29,818 nt of DNA from PWPR01 sp046542315 (lineage in GTDB: Bacteria; Bacillota; UBA994; PWPR01): assembly GCA_046542315.1 (NCBI GenBank), contig JBKHBO010000020.1, positions 1 to 29,818 on the forward strand, written 5' to 3'. The position numbers were made by a program, and so were the translations under genes. Below are positions 14,477 to 22,337 of this stretch, piece after piece (position 1 is the first letter of the stretch; each line of letters opens with the position of its first letter). The notes below the pieces were generated by a model. The model saw nothing but the letters and a program-made list of their open reading frames with translations. It was not told the DNA's origin and ran no database searches.

Positions 14477-14509
14477 ATTTTTTACAATTGTATATGATTT
14501 GTAAAAAAT
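14477..14509 (+). repeat. Inverted repeat upstream of the EamA operon
   Basis: A perfect 11-bp inverted repeat ATTTTTTACAA/TTGTAAAAAAT has an 11-base spacer and lies 67 bases before the EamA gene. The symmetry and spacing of about two helical turns between arm centres suit an operator. It could also be a weak hairpin. The gap 14365-14575 otherwise shows no clear promoter. Confidence 0.35.
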
Positions 14510-14575
14510 TGTGGACTTAGCTGCTTTTTCATCTAAAATAGTATATATTAAGCTACTGTAAAGGTGGAAGGGTAT

Positions 14576-15427
14576 ATGAGTGCAAAACTAAAAATATTAA
14601 TAAGCATGATAATTTGGGGTAGTTTAGGGATTTTTATAAGATTTATATCTCTTCCATCACTAGAAATTGCTTTTTTGCGTGCTATAATTGCTAGTGTGTC
14701 AATTTTTTTAATTAAAACTGTTTTTATTAAGGAAAAAATAAATTTAGTGGATAATAGAAATATCTTATTTATTTCAGGTATCTTTTTGGCATTTAATTGG
14801 ATTTTCTTATTTGAAGCATATAAAAAAACTACTATAGCTAATGCAACCCTTAGTTACTACATGGCTCCTGTTCTAGCAGTTGTTTTTGCTTCTTTTCTAA
14901 TCAAAGAAGAAAAATTATCTTTTAGAGGGATGATCTCATTACTAGTTTCATTTAGTGGATTAATTATTATTTATCAAATGAATTCAACAGCCAGTTTTAG
15001 TAAAGATCAAACTTCAGGAATTTTCTTTGGATTATTAGCAGCATTTATGTATGCTTTTGTAGTAATTTGCAATAAGAAAATGAAAAATATTAGCCCTTTC
15101 GATAGAGTTTTAGTTCAAATGGCTATCAGCTCTTTGATAATGATGCCGATAGTTATATATAGGCGACAACTAGCAATAAATTCTACAAATGAACTCTTTA
15201 TCCTTTTGATCGTGGGGTTAGTTCACACGACTTTTGCATATTTACTGTATTTCCCTAGCATCGAGCATGTCAAAGTTCAGACAGCTTCAATATTAAGCTA
15301 TATTGACCCTGTATCAGCTCTAATATTTGGAAGTTTGTTTTTATCTGAACCGTTAAGTATCGCCCATATTATTGGAGGGTTTTTAGTTCTTTTAGGATCA
15401 TATATAAGCTCTAGAAATAAGATTTAA
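14576..15427 (+). CDS. EamA/DMT-superfamily transporter
   Basis: Inner-membrane protein of the drug/metabolite transporter superfamily (two EamA domains, PF00892), 283 residues with about ten hydrophobic helices. Family features include the opening segment IIWGSLGIFIRF, the end-of-domain pattern NATLSYYMAPVLAVVFASFL and, in the second half, SILSYIDPVSALIFGSLFL. ATG 14576 is preferred over GTG 14564 because AAGGTGGAAGGG lies just upstream and overlaps the GTG. Members export amino acids, nucleosides or other metabolites; the substrate is not readable here. First gene of a seven-gene run with 21 bases to the next gene. Confidence 0.88.
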   Translation: MSAKLKILISMIIWGSLGIFIRFISLPSLEIAFLRAIIASVSIFLIKTVFIKEKINLVDNRNILFISGIFLAFNWIFLFEAYKKTTIANATLSYYMAPVLAVVFASFLIKEEKLSFRGMISLLVSFSGLIIIYQMNSTASFSKDQTSGIFFGLLAAFMYAFVVICNKKMKNISPFDRVLVQMAISSLIMMPIVIYRRQLAINSTNELFILLIVGLVHTTFAYLLYFPSIEHVKVQTASILSYIDPVSALIFGSLFLSEPLSIAHIIGGFLVLLGSYISSRNKI

Positions 15428-15448
15428 AATATTAAAGAAGGTGTAACT

Positions 15449-15934
15449 ATGGATTATTTATTACTATTAACAATCGGATTGATTATTTTATCTTTCATTA
15501 TTGATAAAGACAAAACCATTAAAGGAGTAAAAATTGGGCTTAAAAAACTGAAGAAAATTTTACCACAGTTTTTACTAATGCTTATTTTGATTTCTATTGT
15601 ATTGTATCTTTTGCCGGGTGAAGTTATTAGCAAATATTTAGGTGGAAACCATTTAATTATTAATACCGTTGTTGCTGCTTTTCTAGGCTCAATTACTATG
15701 ATGCCTGGGTTCATTGCTTTTCCTCTTTGTGGAATACTTTTAACTCAAGGAGTTAGCTATATGGTTTTAGCTGCATTTTCAACAACTTTGATGGTTGTTG
15801 GTTTTGTGACATTCCCAATAGAGAAACAATACTATGGAATTAGCTTATCCATTAAAAGAAATTTGTTTTGCTTTATGATAGGTATAATTGTAGCGATTGC
15901 TGTAGGATTAGTATTTGGGGAGATTATAATATGA
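15449..15934 (+). CDS. Half-size permease, PF03773 (DUF318/ArsP-like), first half
   Basis: A 161-residue membrane protein with about five hydrophobic segments. The conserved segment MMPGFIAFPLCGILLTQG (84-101), with Cys94, matches the G/P-rich core of the PF03773 permease family, whose full-length members (about 300 residues, including ArsP) contain two such cores. Its TGA overlaps the ATG of a second half-size permease by four bases (ATGA), so the two are coupled and presumably assemble into one transporter. The start follows GAAGGTG. ArsP exports methylated arsenicals, but the half-size pairs have no established substrate, so I do not assign one. Confidence 0.75.
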   Translation: MDYLLLLTIGLIILSFIIDKDKTIKGVKIGLKKLKKILPQFLLMLILISIVLYLLPGEVISKYLGGNHLIINTVVAAFLGSITMMPGFIAFPLCGILLTQGVSYMVLAAFSTTLMVVGFVTFPIEKQYYGISLSIKRNLFCFMIGIIVAIAVGLVFGEIII

Positions 15935-16455
15935 AGAAAAAACTTAACTTAACTAATGTTGTGATAATAGTTTATGCAATTTTTATAGCATATTCACTAA
16001 TAACTAAATTAGAAACCGGTATTAATATTTTTAATAATTTCAAATCATTTACCATTGAAATGATTAAAATATTACCTTGTGCTTTCATTTTAATAGGACT
16101 AATAGAAGTTTGGATAAAGCATGAAACTGTAGAAAAATACTTTGGACAATCTAGCGGATTACTAGGTCATTTCTGGGCAATAATATTATCATCAACAACT
16201 GTTGGTGGAGCATATGTTGCTTTTCCTCTTGGACATACACTTTTCACTAAAGGTGCACGACTTAGTATCGTTTTAACGTATATAGGATCAGCTGGTTTAA
16301 CAAGAGTACCTATGACAATTTTTGAAGCTTCGTTTTTAGGAGTTAAGTTCACTTTAACTAGACTTTTAGTATCTGTTCCCTTAGTGATCATTTCTTCAAT
16401 AATTTTAGAAAAAATCTCAGATACTGAAAAAATACCAAAAGAGATTAAAAATTAG
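15931..16455 (+). CDS. Half-size permease, PF03773-like, second half
   Basis: A 174-residue membrane protein with about five hydrophobic segments, the partner of the preceding gene. Its core TVGGAYVAFPLGHTLFTKGA (90-109) corresponds to the FPLCG core of the first half, with Gly-His replacing Cys-Gly. The frame is open from ATG 15868, but ATG 15931 follows GGGGAGATTATA and gives the ATGA overlap typical of coupled genes, so I chose it. Positive residues begin the protein (MKKKLN), as in membrane proteins with a cytoplasmic N-terminus. It lies 12 bases before the ATPase gene, which might energise or regulate it, although PF03773 permeases are not ABC subunits. Confidence 0.75.
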   Translation: MKKKLNLTNVVIIVYAIFIAYSLITKLETGINIFNNFKSFTIEMIKILPCAFILIGLIEVWIKHETVEKYFGQSSGLLGHFWAIILSSTTVGGAYVAFPLGHTLFTKGARLSIVLTYIGSAGLTRVPMTIFEASFLGVKFTLTRLLVSVPLVIISSIILEKISDTEKIPKEIKN

Positions 16456-16467
16456 GAGGTATAAGTT

Positions 16468-17826
16468 TTGTTTCAAGAAGTGTGTTTTTCTCAAAGCAAA
16501 AAGAGTGATCTTTTAGATAAGAGTAATCATGGGTTGATTATCGGTGGAGTAAAAAGTGGTAAAAGTACTGCTTTACAAAGATTAGCAGAAAGTTATAGTA
16601 AAATTGGTGTTCCAGTAATCACTTGTGATACTACCTCTAGATTATCTGGTCTTGCATCAAAAATAGTTAATAATCAAGAAATATATAGTAAAAATTCAGT
16701 GAGATTTTTTGATCCCTTAAAAAATAAAGGGATCCCACTGAACACTTCTATTAGTGAAATAGGGCCACTTTTACTTGCAAGAATGCTTGATTTGACACCT
16801 ACTCAAAGTGGTGTTTTAAATATTTGTTTTGCCATAGCAGATGATAATCATTTAATTATTAGTAATTTTGATGATCTAAGAACTATGCTCAAACATTTAA
16901 AAGATAATGCAAAATCATATGAACTAGATTATGGCTATGCATCCACTAGATCTATAGGTTCCATTCAAAGAAAGCTTTTAACCTATCAAAGAGAGGGTTT
17001 AGATAAGTTTTTTACACTACCTTCAATTGATATTTTTGATTTTTTAAAAACGCAAGATAAAGTAGGCTTGATAAACATATTAAGTTTAGACAAAGTTAGA
17101 AATCACTCGTTAGTTTATTCCACTCTTATCTTGTTTATATTATCAAGCTTATATAGCAAATTACCTTTATCAAAAAAACTCAAGCTTGTGGTTTTAATTG
17201 ATGAAGCTGATCATCTTTTTAACAATATTGATAAAACTCTATCAGATAAACTAAGGGAAGTTATAAGTTCTTTATCTAAAAGAGGCGTTTCTGTTTATTT
17301 TAGCATCAAAGATACTACAAAAATAAATCGATATATAAATGATTTGCTAGTAAATAAAATTATTTTACCAATATCTAATCATTTAGAATATAATGAGTCT
17401 GAGATAAAAAGAATATGTAGGCAAATCTCTCATGATAACTATGATAAGGTTTTTAATCAGCTTCAAAGATTAGAGTTAGGGCAAGCATTAGTATCCTTTG
17501 TCAATAAGTCAGATGATTTTAATCCGCCAGAAGTAATCAACATAGCAAAGCCAGAAAGTAAAATTGGATGTGCTGAATTATCTATTATTAATTCGCTAAC
17601 AAAAAATTCAAGTCTTTATGAAAAATATGGTACTAGTGACCCATATGAATTAAAACTTCCAAAACAGGTAACCTCTTCTACGAAAGATGATACTAATTTT
17701 AATAAGAAACTATTAAGAGATACTATTCAAACTGCTGCTAGAACTTTTGGTAGATATTTAGGGAATTCTCTAGCAAGAAACGTATTGGAAATGCTAGAAG
17801 ATAAAGTAGAAAGTTTAGATGAATAA
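16468..17826 (+). CDS. HerA-like ATPase of the YjgR/DUF853 family
   Basis: A 452-residue cytoplasmic P-loop ATPase of the DUF853 family (PF05872; E. coli YjgR, relatives of HerA/FtsK). Walker A is GVKSGKST (27-34) preceded by the family's HGLIIGG, and Walker B is LVVLIDEADHLF with Asp245 and Glu246. The segment ISEIGPLLLARMLDLTPTQS (95-114) matches the conserved DUF853 block following the P-loop. The usual family P-loop GATGTGKT is altered to GVKSGKST but keeps the Lys and the Ser/Thr. The C-terminus is shorter and more charged than in YjgR. The start is TTG 16468, 8 bases after AGGAGGT; its stop overlaps the Nudix ATG (TAATG). The cellular role of this family is unknown; a DNA-translocating activity is suggested only by homology. 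Confidence 0.85.
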   Translation: MFQEVCFSQSKKSDLLDKSNHGLIIGGVKSGKSTALQRLAESYSKIGVPVITCDTTSRLSGLASKIVNNQEIYSKNSVRFFDPLKNKGIPLNTSISEIGPLLLARMLDLTPTQSGVLNICFAIADDNHLIISNFDDLRTMLKHLKDNAKSYELDYGYASTRSIGSIQRKLLTYQREGLDKFFTLPSIDIFDFLKTQDKVGLINILSLDKVRNHSLVYSTLILFILSSLYSKLPLSKKLKLVVLIDEADHLFNNIDKTLSDKLREVISSLSKRGVSVYFSIKDTTKINRYINDLLVNKIILPISNHLEYNESEIKRICRQISHDNYDKVFNQLQRLELGQALVSFVNKSDDFNPPEVINIAKPESKIGCAELSIINSLTKNSSLYEKYGTSDPYELKLPKQVTSSTKDDTNFNKKLLRDTIQTAARTFGRYLGNSLARNVLEMLEDKVESLDE

Positions 17827-18257
17827 TGAAATTAATTTTTAACGAAAAAAATACTCATAATGATAAAAATATCCACTTTGTTATCATTGCAGCTAATTAT
17901 AGAAATAGTGAGAAATGGGTTTTTGTCAGAAAAAAAGATAGTCAAACCTGGGAATTACCAGCGGGTCATAAAGAGAAAGGCGAAAGCGTTTTAGAAACAG
18001 CCAAAAGAGAACTCTTTGAAGAAACCGGAGCAAAGGAGTATAATATTGAGGTATTGTCAGACTATACTTTAATTAGCGAAGGGAAAAGAGGTGTTGGGAG
18101 AATTTTTCTAGCCATAATTAACAAGCTTGGTCCTTTGCCTAATTCTGAAATTGAGGAAATAGATATTAAAAAGAACCTACCAAAACCTCATACTTATGAA
18201 AATTTACAACAGCAAATATTAGATTATGCAAAATCTTATTTGAGAAGGGTTAATTAA
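17826..18257 (+). CDS. Nudix hydrolase
   Basis: A 143-residue pyrophosphohydrolase with a complete Nudix box at residues 47-69: Gly47, Glu53, then REL-x-EE-x-G (61-68), matching Gx5Ex7REUxEExGU. TWELPAGHKEKGES immediately before and within it is the standard lead-in. Candidate substrates are nucleoside diphosphates linked to another moiety (oxidised nucleotides, NADH, sugar nucleotides); nothing visible narrows this. The ATG shares its first base with the DUF853 stop codon and the stop shares a base with the ComB-like ATG, so translation of all three is coupled. Confidence 0.92.
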   Translation: MKLIFNEKNTHNDKNIHFVIIAANYRNSEKWVFVRKKDSQTWELPAGHKEKGESVLETAKRELFEETGAKEYNIEVLSDYTLISEGKRGVGRIFLAIINKLGPLPNSEIEEIDIKKNLPKPHTYENLQQQILDYAKSYLRRVN

Positions 18258-18934
18258 TGAAAATTGAAAAGAAATATCTCCTAAAAGGGGCCAAAGAAGC
18301 TACTGGATTAACTGTTATAATTGATGTTTTTAGAGCTTTTTCTACAGCTTGCTATTTATATGATTGTGGTGTGAAAACAATTATCCCCACAGATAGCATT
18401 AATTTTGCCTATAAGTACCGAGATGAAAATGAAAATGTTATTCTAGTAGGTGAAAGAAAAGGAGAAATGATTAATAAATTTGACTATGGCAACTCTCCCT
18501 GTAGATTAAAAAACTTAAACTTAGAAGGAAAAATAGCAGTTTTATCGACAAGCTCTGGCACTAAGGGGTTAGTTAATGCTAATAACGCAGACCAAATCAT
18601 TTCAGGTAGTTTTGTTAATGCTAAGGCTATTGCCCGATATATAAAAGATGAGTCCCCTGAAGTTGTATCTTTAGTGGCCATGGGTACTGGCGGGGGAATT
18701 GAAAGAGCTGAAGAAGATGATTTATTGGCTGATTATATAGAATGCCTCTTACTAGGAAGAGATTTTGACCTTGACTTAGTCAAACACACTTTACGATTTG
18801 GTAGTGGTAAGAGATTTTTTGACCCCTCACAAACGCATTCTCCCATAGGTGACTTTAATTCTTGTTTAGAATTTAACAAATACGATTTTATACTTAAATA
18901 TGAAGGAATCTATTTGAACAAATACGAAATTTAA
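18257..18934 (+). CDS. 2-phosphosulfolactate phosphatase family protein (ComB-like)
   Basis: A 225-residue soluble protein of the ComB family (PF04029). Conserved pieces are the opening IIDVFRAFSTACYLYDCG, the GERKGEMINKFDYGNSP block (ComB consensus around ERGG and FDxGNSP), LSTSSGTKGL and SGSFVNAKAIARYI. ComB dephosphorylates 2-phosphosulfolactate in coenzyme M or sulfolactate formation, using magnesium. Many Firmicutes have a copy without the rest of that pathway, and no ComA or ComC is adjacent here, so the true substrate may differ. Translationally coupled to the Nudix gene; 18 bases before the second EamA gene. Confidence 0.85.
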   Translation: MKIEKKYLLKGAKEATGLTVIIDVFRAFSTACYLYDCGVKTIIPTDSINFAYKYRDENENVILVGERKGEMINKFDYGNSPCRLKNLNLEGKIAVLSTSSGTKGLVNANNADQIISGSFVNAKAIARYIKDESPEVVSLVAMGTGGGIERAEEDDLLADYIECLLLGRDFDLDLVKHTLRFGSGKRFFDPSQTHSPIGDFNSCLEFNKYDFILKYEGIYLNKYEI

Positions 18935-18952
18935 TTTTTAGGAGACCTTGTT

Positions 18953-19864
18953 ATGATTTATGTGATCCTCTCAGTTTTAGCTTCAGCAGCAATGGCTGCT
19001 ATTTTTAAATTTACCGAAGGAAGAAATTTAAATAGAAATTTCATTACAACAATAAATTATGCTACAGCTGTAGTTGTTAGTCTATTCTCTATAAATCAAG
19101 CAAAAATCCATATTGAGCTATACCCAAGCAATTTTTTAACATTTTTTGAGGAATTAAAATCTGTTTTAGCAGGTGGGCAGTTTAGCATCCAAACAGTGAG
19201 TGTCTTTGCTATTGTGCTTGGTGGTTTCACAGGCATCTTATATTTTGTTGGGATTATTGCTATGCAAATAAGTGTAAGAAATTATGGAGCAGGGCTTGCA
19301 GGGATGTTTTCTAGAGCAGGCATGATTATCCCTATTTTACTTTCGATTATCCTTTGGAAAGAGTTTCCGTCACCCTTTCAGTGGATAGGAATTGTTCTTG
19401 CTTTAGCTGGTGTAGTTTTAGCAAACATGCAACCTGATCAAGCCGCTAAAAGGTTTACTATTAGACTAACTTTATTATTGCAGTTTATAACTAGTGGATT
19501 AAGTGGTTTGATGAGCAAAACCTTTCAAACTTATGGAATTATCGATTATAGGAATGTGTTTTTATTAGCTGTTTTTTCTAGCGCGTTTATTATATCTTTA
19601 ATATATACATATAAGACCCCAAAATCATGGGGTCAATCAGAACTTTTTGCAGGTTTTTTAGTGGGCATATTTAATCAGCTATCAGCCACATTTTTGCTAC
19701 TAGCTTTAAACTCTTTACCAGCACCAATTGTTTATCCCTTAATTTCAGCTGGAGCAATTGTAGTTATAAATATTATGGGAATGGCCTTCTTTAATGAAAG
19801 ATTAAAAAGACATGAATTAATTGCAGTTGGATTAACAGTAATAGCTGTTTTGATCTTATCGTAA
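18953..19864 (+). CDS. EamA/DMT-family transporter (second in operon)
   Basis: A 303-residue membrane protein with about ten hydrophobic helices. The helix pair with SRAGMIIPILLSIILWKEFP and the second-half segment LPAPIVYPLISAGAIVVINI followed by FFNERL are typical of EamA-like DMT transporters. It is only distantly similar to the EamA protein at the start of the same operon, so this is not a recent duplication. ATG 18953 follows AGGAGACCTTGTT. The last codons overlap by nine bases, tail to tail, with the kinase gene on the other strand, and no terminator hairpin lies between them. Confidence 0.85.
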   Translation: MIYVILSVLASAAMAAIFKFTEGRNLNRNFITTINYATAVVVSLFSINQAKIHIELYPSNFLTFFEELKSVLAGGQFSIQTVSVFAIVLGGFTGILYFVGIIAMQISVRNYGAGLAGMFSRAGMIIPILLSIILWKEFPSPFQWIGIVLALAGVVLANMQPDQAAKRFTIRLTLLLQFITSGLSGLMSKTFQTYGIIDYRNVFLLAVFSSAFIISLIYTYKTPKSWGQSELFAGFLVGIFNQLSATFLLLALNSLPAPIVYPLISAGAIVVINIMGMAFFNERLKRHELIAVGLTVIAVLILS

Positions 19865-20782
19865 CTTTATTACTTTAACTTTTTTATATATCTCATTATG
19901 ATTATTAATATCAAACTGTCCAGTAGCAGCACTCATTGCTGCTGCTGTCCCCAAAGACCCTCCTAGTTTCAAAGTTTCTTTTACACTATAGTTATTAGCC
20001 AGCCCATAAGCTAAGCCTCCCAAAACAGCATCTCCGCTACCGACTGTTGAAACTACTTTTACACTCGGCACATTTACTTCGTAAAAATCCCCTTGCCAGT
20101 TTACAAGCAACCCATCTTCACCCATTGTAACTATCACAACTTCCACTCCACTTTTATAAATCTTTTGTAATTCTTCTATATAATCTTTCTTAATATCCAA
20201 TTGTTTACCAACCAGTTCAACTAACTCTTCTTGATTAACTTTTATCATGAAAGGTTTTGCTTTAATAACTTTAGCTAATGCCTCTGATTTTGCATCAACT
20301 AACACTCTTATTTTTTTACTCTCTACAATTCGAACCAAGTCATAATATGCACTAGTAGTCATCTTTTGTGGCAAAGAACCTGAGATTGTTATGATTTCAA
20401 ACTGTTTATAAATTTCTTTAAACTTGTCTAAAAATATTTTATACTCGTTTTGAGAAACCTTAGGACCAGCTTCTCTAAGTTCTGTTATTCCTTCTTTAGT
20501 CAAAATAGCTAAGCACCTTCTATTATCTCCTTTGATTTCACTATATATACAAGGAATATCTATTTTACTAAATTCGTTTAGAATAAATTGGCCTTCATAT
20601 CCGCCAATCATATTTAACACACTTACTTCTCCGCCTAAATTTTTAATAATTCTAGCTGTGTTATTACCTTTTCCTCCAGCTACCTTCTTAATATTGTCTG
20701 TTCTATTTATTTCCATTAATTTGAATTCATCCATGCTTGTCACAGTATCAATTGATGGATTAATGCATATTGATAAGATCAT
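19856..20782 (-). CDS. PfkB-family sugar-phosphate kinase (1-phosphofructokinase/tagatose-6-phosphate kinase type)
   Basis: A 308-residue ribokinase-fold kinase of the PfkB hexose-phosphate subgroup (FruK, LacC, PfkB). It opens with ILSICINPSIDTV, the typical start of that subgroup, has the N-terminal signature AGGKGNNTARIIKNLGG (35-51), and the C-terminal anion-hole signature STVGSGDAVLGGL (245-257) with the catalytic base Asp251. The natural substrate could be fructose-1-phosphate, tagatose-6-phosphate or fructose-6-phosphate; no PTS gene, aldolase or DeoR regulator is adjacent to decide. It stands alone on the minus strand. The ATG follows AAAGGGATAGTC, and an 8-bp inverted repeat lies in its leader. 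Confidence 0.88.
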   Translation of the reverse strand: MILSICINPSIDTVTSMDEFKLMEINRTDNIKKVAGGKGNNTARIIKNLGGEVSVLNMIGGYEGQFILNEFSKIDIPCIYSEIKGDNRRCLAILTKEGITELREAGPKVSQNEYKIFLDKFKEIYKQFEIITISGSLPQKMTTSAYYDLVRIVESKKIRVLVDAKSEALAKVIKAKPFMIKVNQEELVELVGKQLDIKKDYIEELQKIYKSGVEVVIVTMGEDGLLVNWQGDFYEVNVPSVKVVSTVGSGDAVLGGLAYGLANNYSVKETLKLGGSLGTAAAMSAATGQFDINNHNEIYKKVKVIKLR

Positions 20783-20798
20783 GACTATCCCTTTCTAA

Positions 20799-20819
20799 AA
20801 ATAATTTTCATAATTATTT
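20799..20819 (-). repeat. Inverted repeat in the PfkB leader
   Basis: AAATAATT (20799-20806) and AATTATTT (20812-20819) are separated by five bases, just upstream of the kinase ribosome binding site. It could be an operator or a weak hairpin; in A/T-rich sequence it could also be chance. Confidence 0.3.
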
Positions 20820-20831
20820 GATTGCTATATG

Positions 20832-20860
20832 TTTACAGTATATCATCAAAAAGGTATTAT
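20832..20860 (+). promoter_or_regulatory. Promoter of the asparaginase gene
   Basis: TTTACA (20832-20837), an exact 17-base spacer and TATTAT (20855-20860). The transcript would start near 20867, about 27 bases before the asparaginase ATG. Confidence 0.6.
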
Positions 20861-20893
20861 TATAGAAGAACTTTTAAGAAATGAGGAAGATTA

Positions 20894-21907
20894 ATGAGTA
20901 TAGAACTTGTACATGCAACACGAGGGAACCTTGTAGAAAGCATTTACAGAGGGGATATCGCTGTAGTAAATGCAGAAGGCGATATATTATATCAAGCAGG
21001 CACCCCAAAAGAAAAGGTGACTTTTATCCGCTCATCTGCTAAGCCTATACAAGCTTTACCAGTAATTGCATCTGGTGCTGTAGATCATTTTGGTATTACA
21101 GAAGATGAATATGCAATTTTTTGTGCTTCTCATAGTGGGGAGTTAATTCATACAAAGACAGTAAGGTCAATATTAGATAAAGCTGGGCTTGATGAGTCAT
21201 ATTTACAATGTGGTTCTCATCCCCCTGTATATAGAAAAGCTGCAGATGAACTGGTTAAGCAAGGAATAACTCCTAGCGAAGTTCATAACAACTGTTCTGG
21301 TAAGCACTCAGGCATGTTAACTTTAGCTAAGTATAAAGGATGGGATTTAAATACTTACACTGAACTAGATCATCCTGTGCAGCAAGCTATGTTAGAAGCT
21401 ATGGCAAAATGCGCTGGAGTGGAAAAAGAAGATATAGAAATTGGCGTTGATGGCTGTGGTGTGCCAGTTCATGGTCTATCTGTATATCATATGGCTAAAG
21501 CATGGGCTAACATATCTACACCAATTTACTTAGAAAAATCTTTTGCTGTAGCTGCAAAAAGAATAGCTAAAGCAATGTATAAGAATCCACAAAAAATAGC
21601 TGGTACAGGTAGATTTTGTACAGCACTAATTGAAAGTGGACAAGGAAAATGGATTAACAAAAGTGGTGCTCAAGGAGTTTATTGTTTTGGATTACTTGAC
21701 CAAAACATTGGAATTGCTCTAAAAATTGAAGATGGGAATGGCAAAGCAGCTAGTAGTGCTATGGTTGAAGTTCTAAACCAATTAGGTATTCTCAATGAAA
21801 AGCATAAGAAAGATTTATTGAAATTTCACAATCCTAAGATTACTAACCATAAAAAAGAAGAAATTGGTGAATTAAAACCTATATTTAGCTTAAAAAAGAT
21901 TCTTTAA
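20894..21907 (+). CDS. Asparaginase II-family protein
   Basis: A 337-residue cytoplasmic protein of the Asparaginase_II family (PF06089), expected to hydrolyse L-asparagine to aspartate and ammonia. It is unrelated to E. coli AnsB despite the name. Family blocks visible in order are VESIYRGDIAVVN, FIRSSAKPIQALP (44-56), FCASHSGE, NNCSGKHSGML and GVDGCGVPVHGL. No signal peptide. The ATG follows GAGGAAGATTA and its own promoter. Biochemical proof for this family is limited, so exact substrate specificity is less certain than family membership. Located next to a small anchored protein that may be co-transcribed. Confidence 0.88.
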   Translation: MSIELVHATRGNLVESIYRGDIAVVNAEGDILYQAGTPKEKVTFIRSSAKPIQALPVIASGAVDHFGITEDEYAIFCASHSGELIHTKTVRSILDKAGLDESYLQCGSHPPVYRKAADELVKQGITPSEVHNNCSGKHSGMLTLAKYKGWDLNTYTELDHPVQQAMLEAMAKCAGVEKEDIEIGVDGCGVPVHGLSVYHMAKAWANISTPIYLEKSFAVAAKRIAKAMYKNPQKIAGTGRFCTALIESGQGKWINKSGAQGVYCFGLLDQNIGIALKIEDGNGKAASSAMVEVLNQLGILNEKHKKDLLKFHNPKITNHKKEEIGELKPIFSLKKIL

Positions 21908-21946
21908 ATGGAACAAAATCCAATTAGATAGGGTCTGATCATTATT

Positions 21947-22288
21947 ATGAAGAAATTAGCCTTAATTGTTTTAATAATCTTAATAGTTTTAGCCATAAAA
22001 GAAAATGTGGATGAAGTAAACCCTAATGAGCAAGCAGAGGTTAGCAGCATGACAGGTAAAATTATTCATGTTGAGGATGAGAGCTTTTATGTAGAGGTAT
22101 TAACTGGGTTACATTTTGATAAAGCTACTGTGAAACTATCAAGTGATTTTAAGTTAGACGAACAAGAGCTTAGCGAGTATAAACCACAAGACATATTAGT
22201 TTTTGAAATATCTTATATAGATAGTTCAACTAGCCAAGCTATTGTAATAACAAACAATATAGTGAAAATAAATGACAAAAAGACGTAA
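21947..22288 (+). CDS. Small membrane-anchored or secreted protein of unknown function
   Basis: A 113-residue protein with MKK followed by a hydrophobic stretch (about 4-17, LALIVLIILIVLAI), then an acidic extracellular part rich in beta-strand-like alternation (GKIIHVEDESFYVEVL, DILVFEISYI). The hydrophobic segment lacks a lipobox and has no clear signal peptidase site, so it is probably an N-terminal anchor. The extracellular part could be a small OB-fold or beta-barrel domain, but I do not recognise a family. The ribosome binding site is weak (AGGG about 14 bases upstream). It lies 39 bases after the asparaginase gene without a visible promoter. The stop codon is inside the following terminator hairpin. 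Confidence 0.65.
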   Translation: MKKLALIVLIILIVLAIKENVDEVNPNEQAEVSSMTGKIIHVEDESFYVEVLTGLHFDKATVKLSSDFKLDEQELSEYKPQDILVFEISYIDSSTSQAIVITNNIVKINDKKT

Positions 22289-22316
22289 TGAGCATTTCAA
22301 CTCATTACGTCTTTTT
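22277..22316. terminator. Bidirectional terminator between the small protein and MurA
   Basis: A perfect 16-bp stem AAAAAGACGTAATGAG/CTCATTACGTCTTTTT (22277-22292 and 22301-22316) with an eight-base loop. The arms supply T-runs in both directions, so it can serve the plus-strand small-protein gene and the minus-strand murA gene ending at 22338. Confidence 0.85.
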
Positions 22317-22337
22317 AATATTTTAAAATTAAATATT

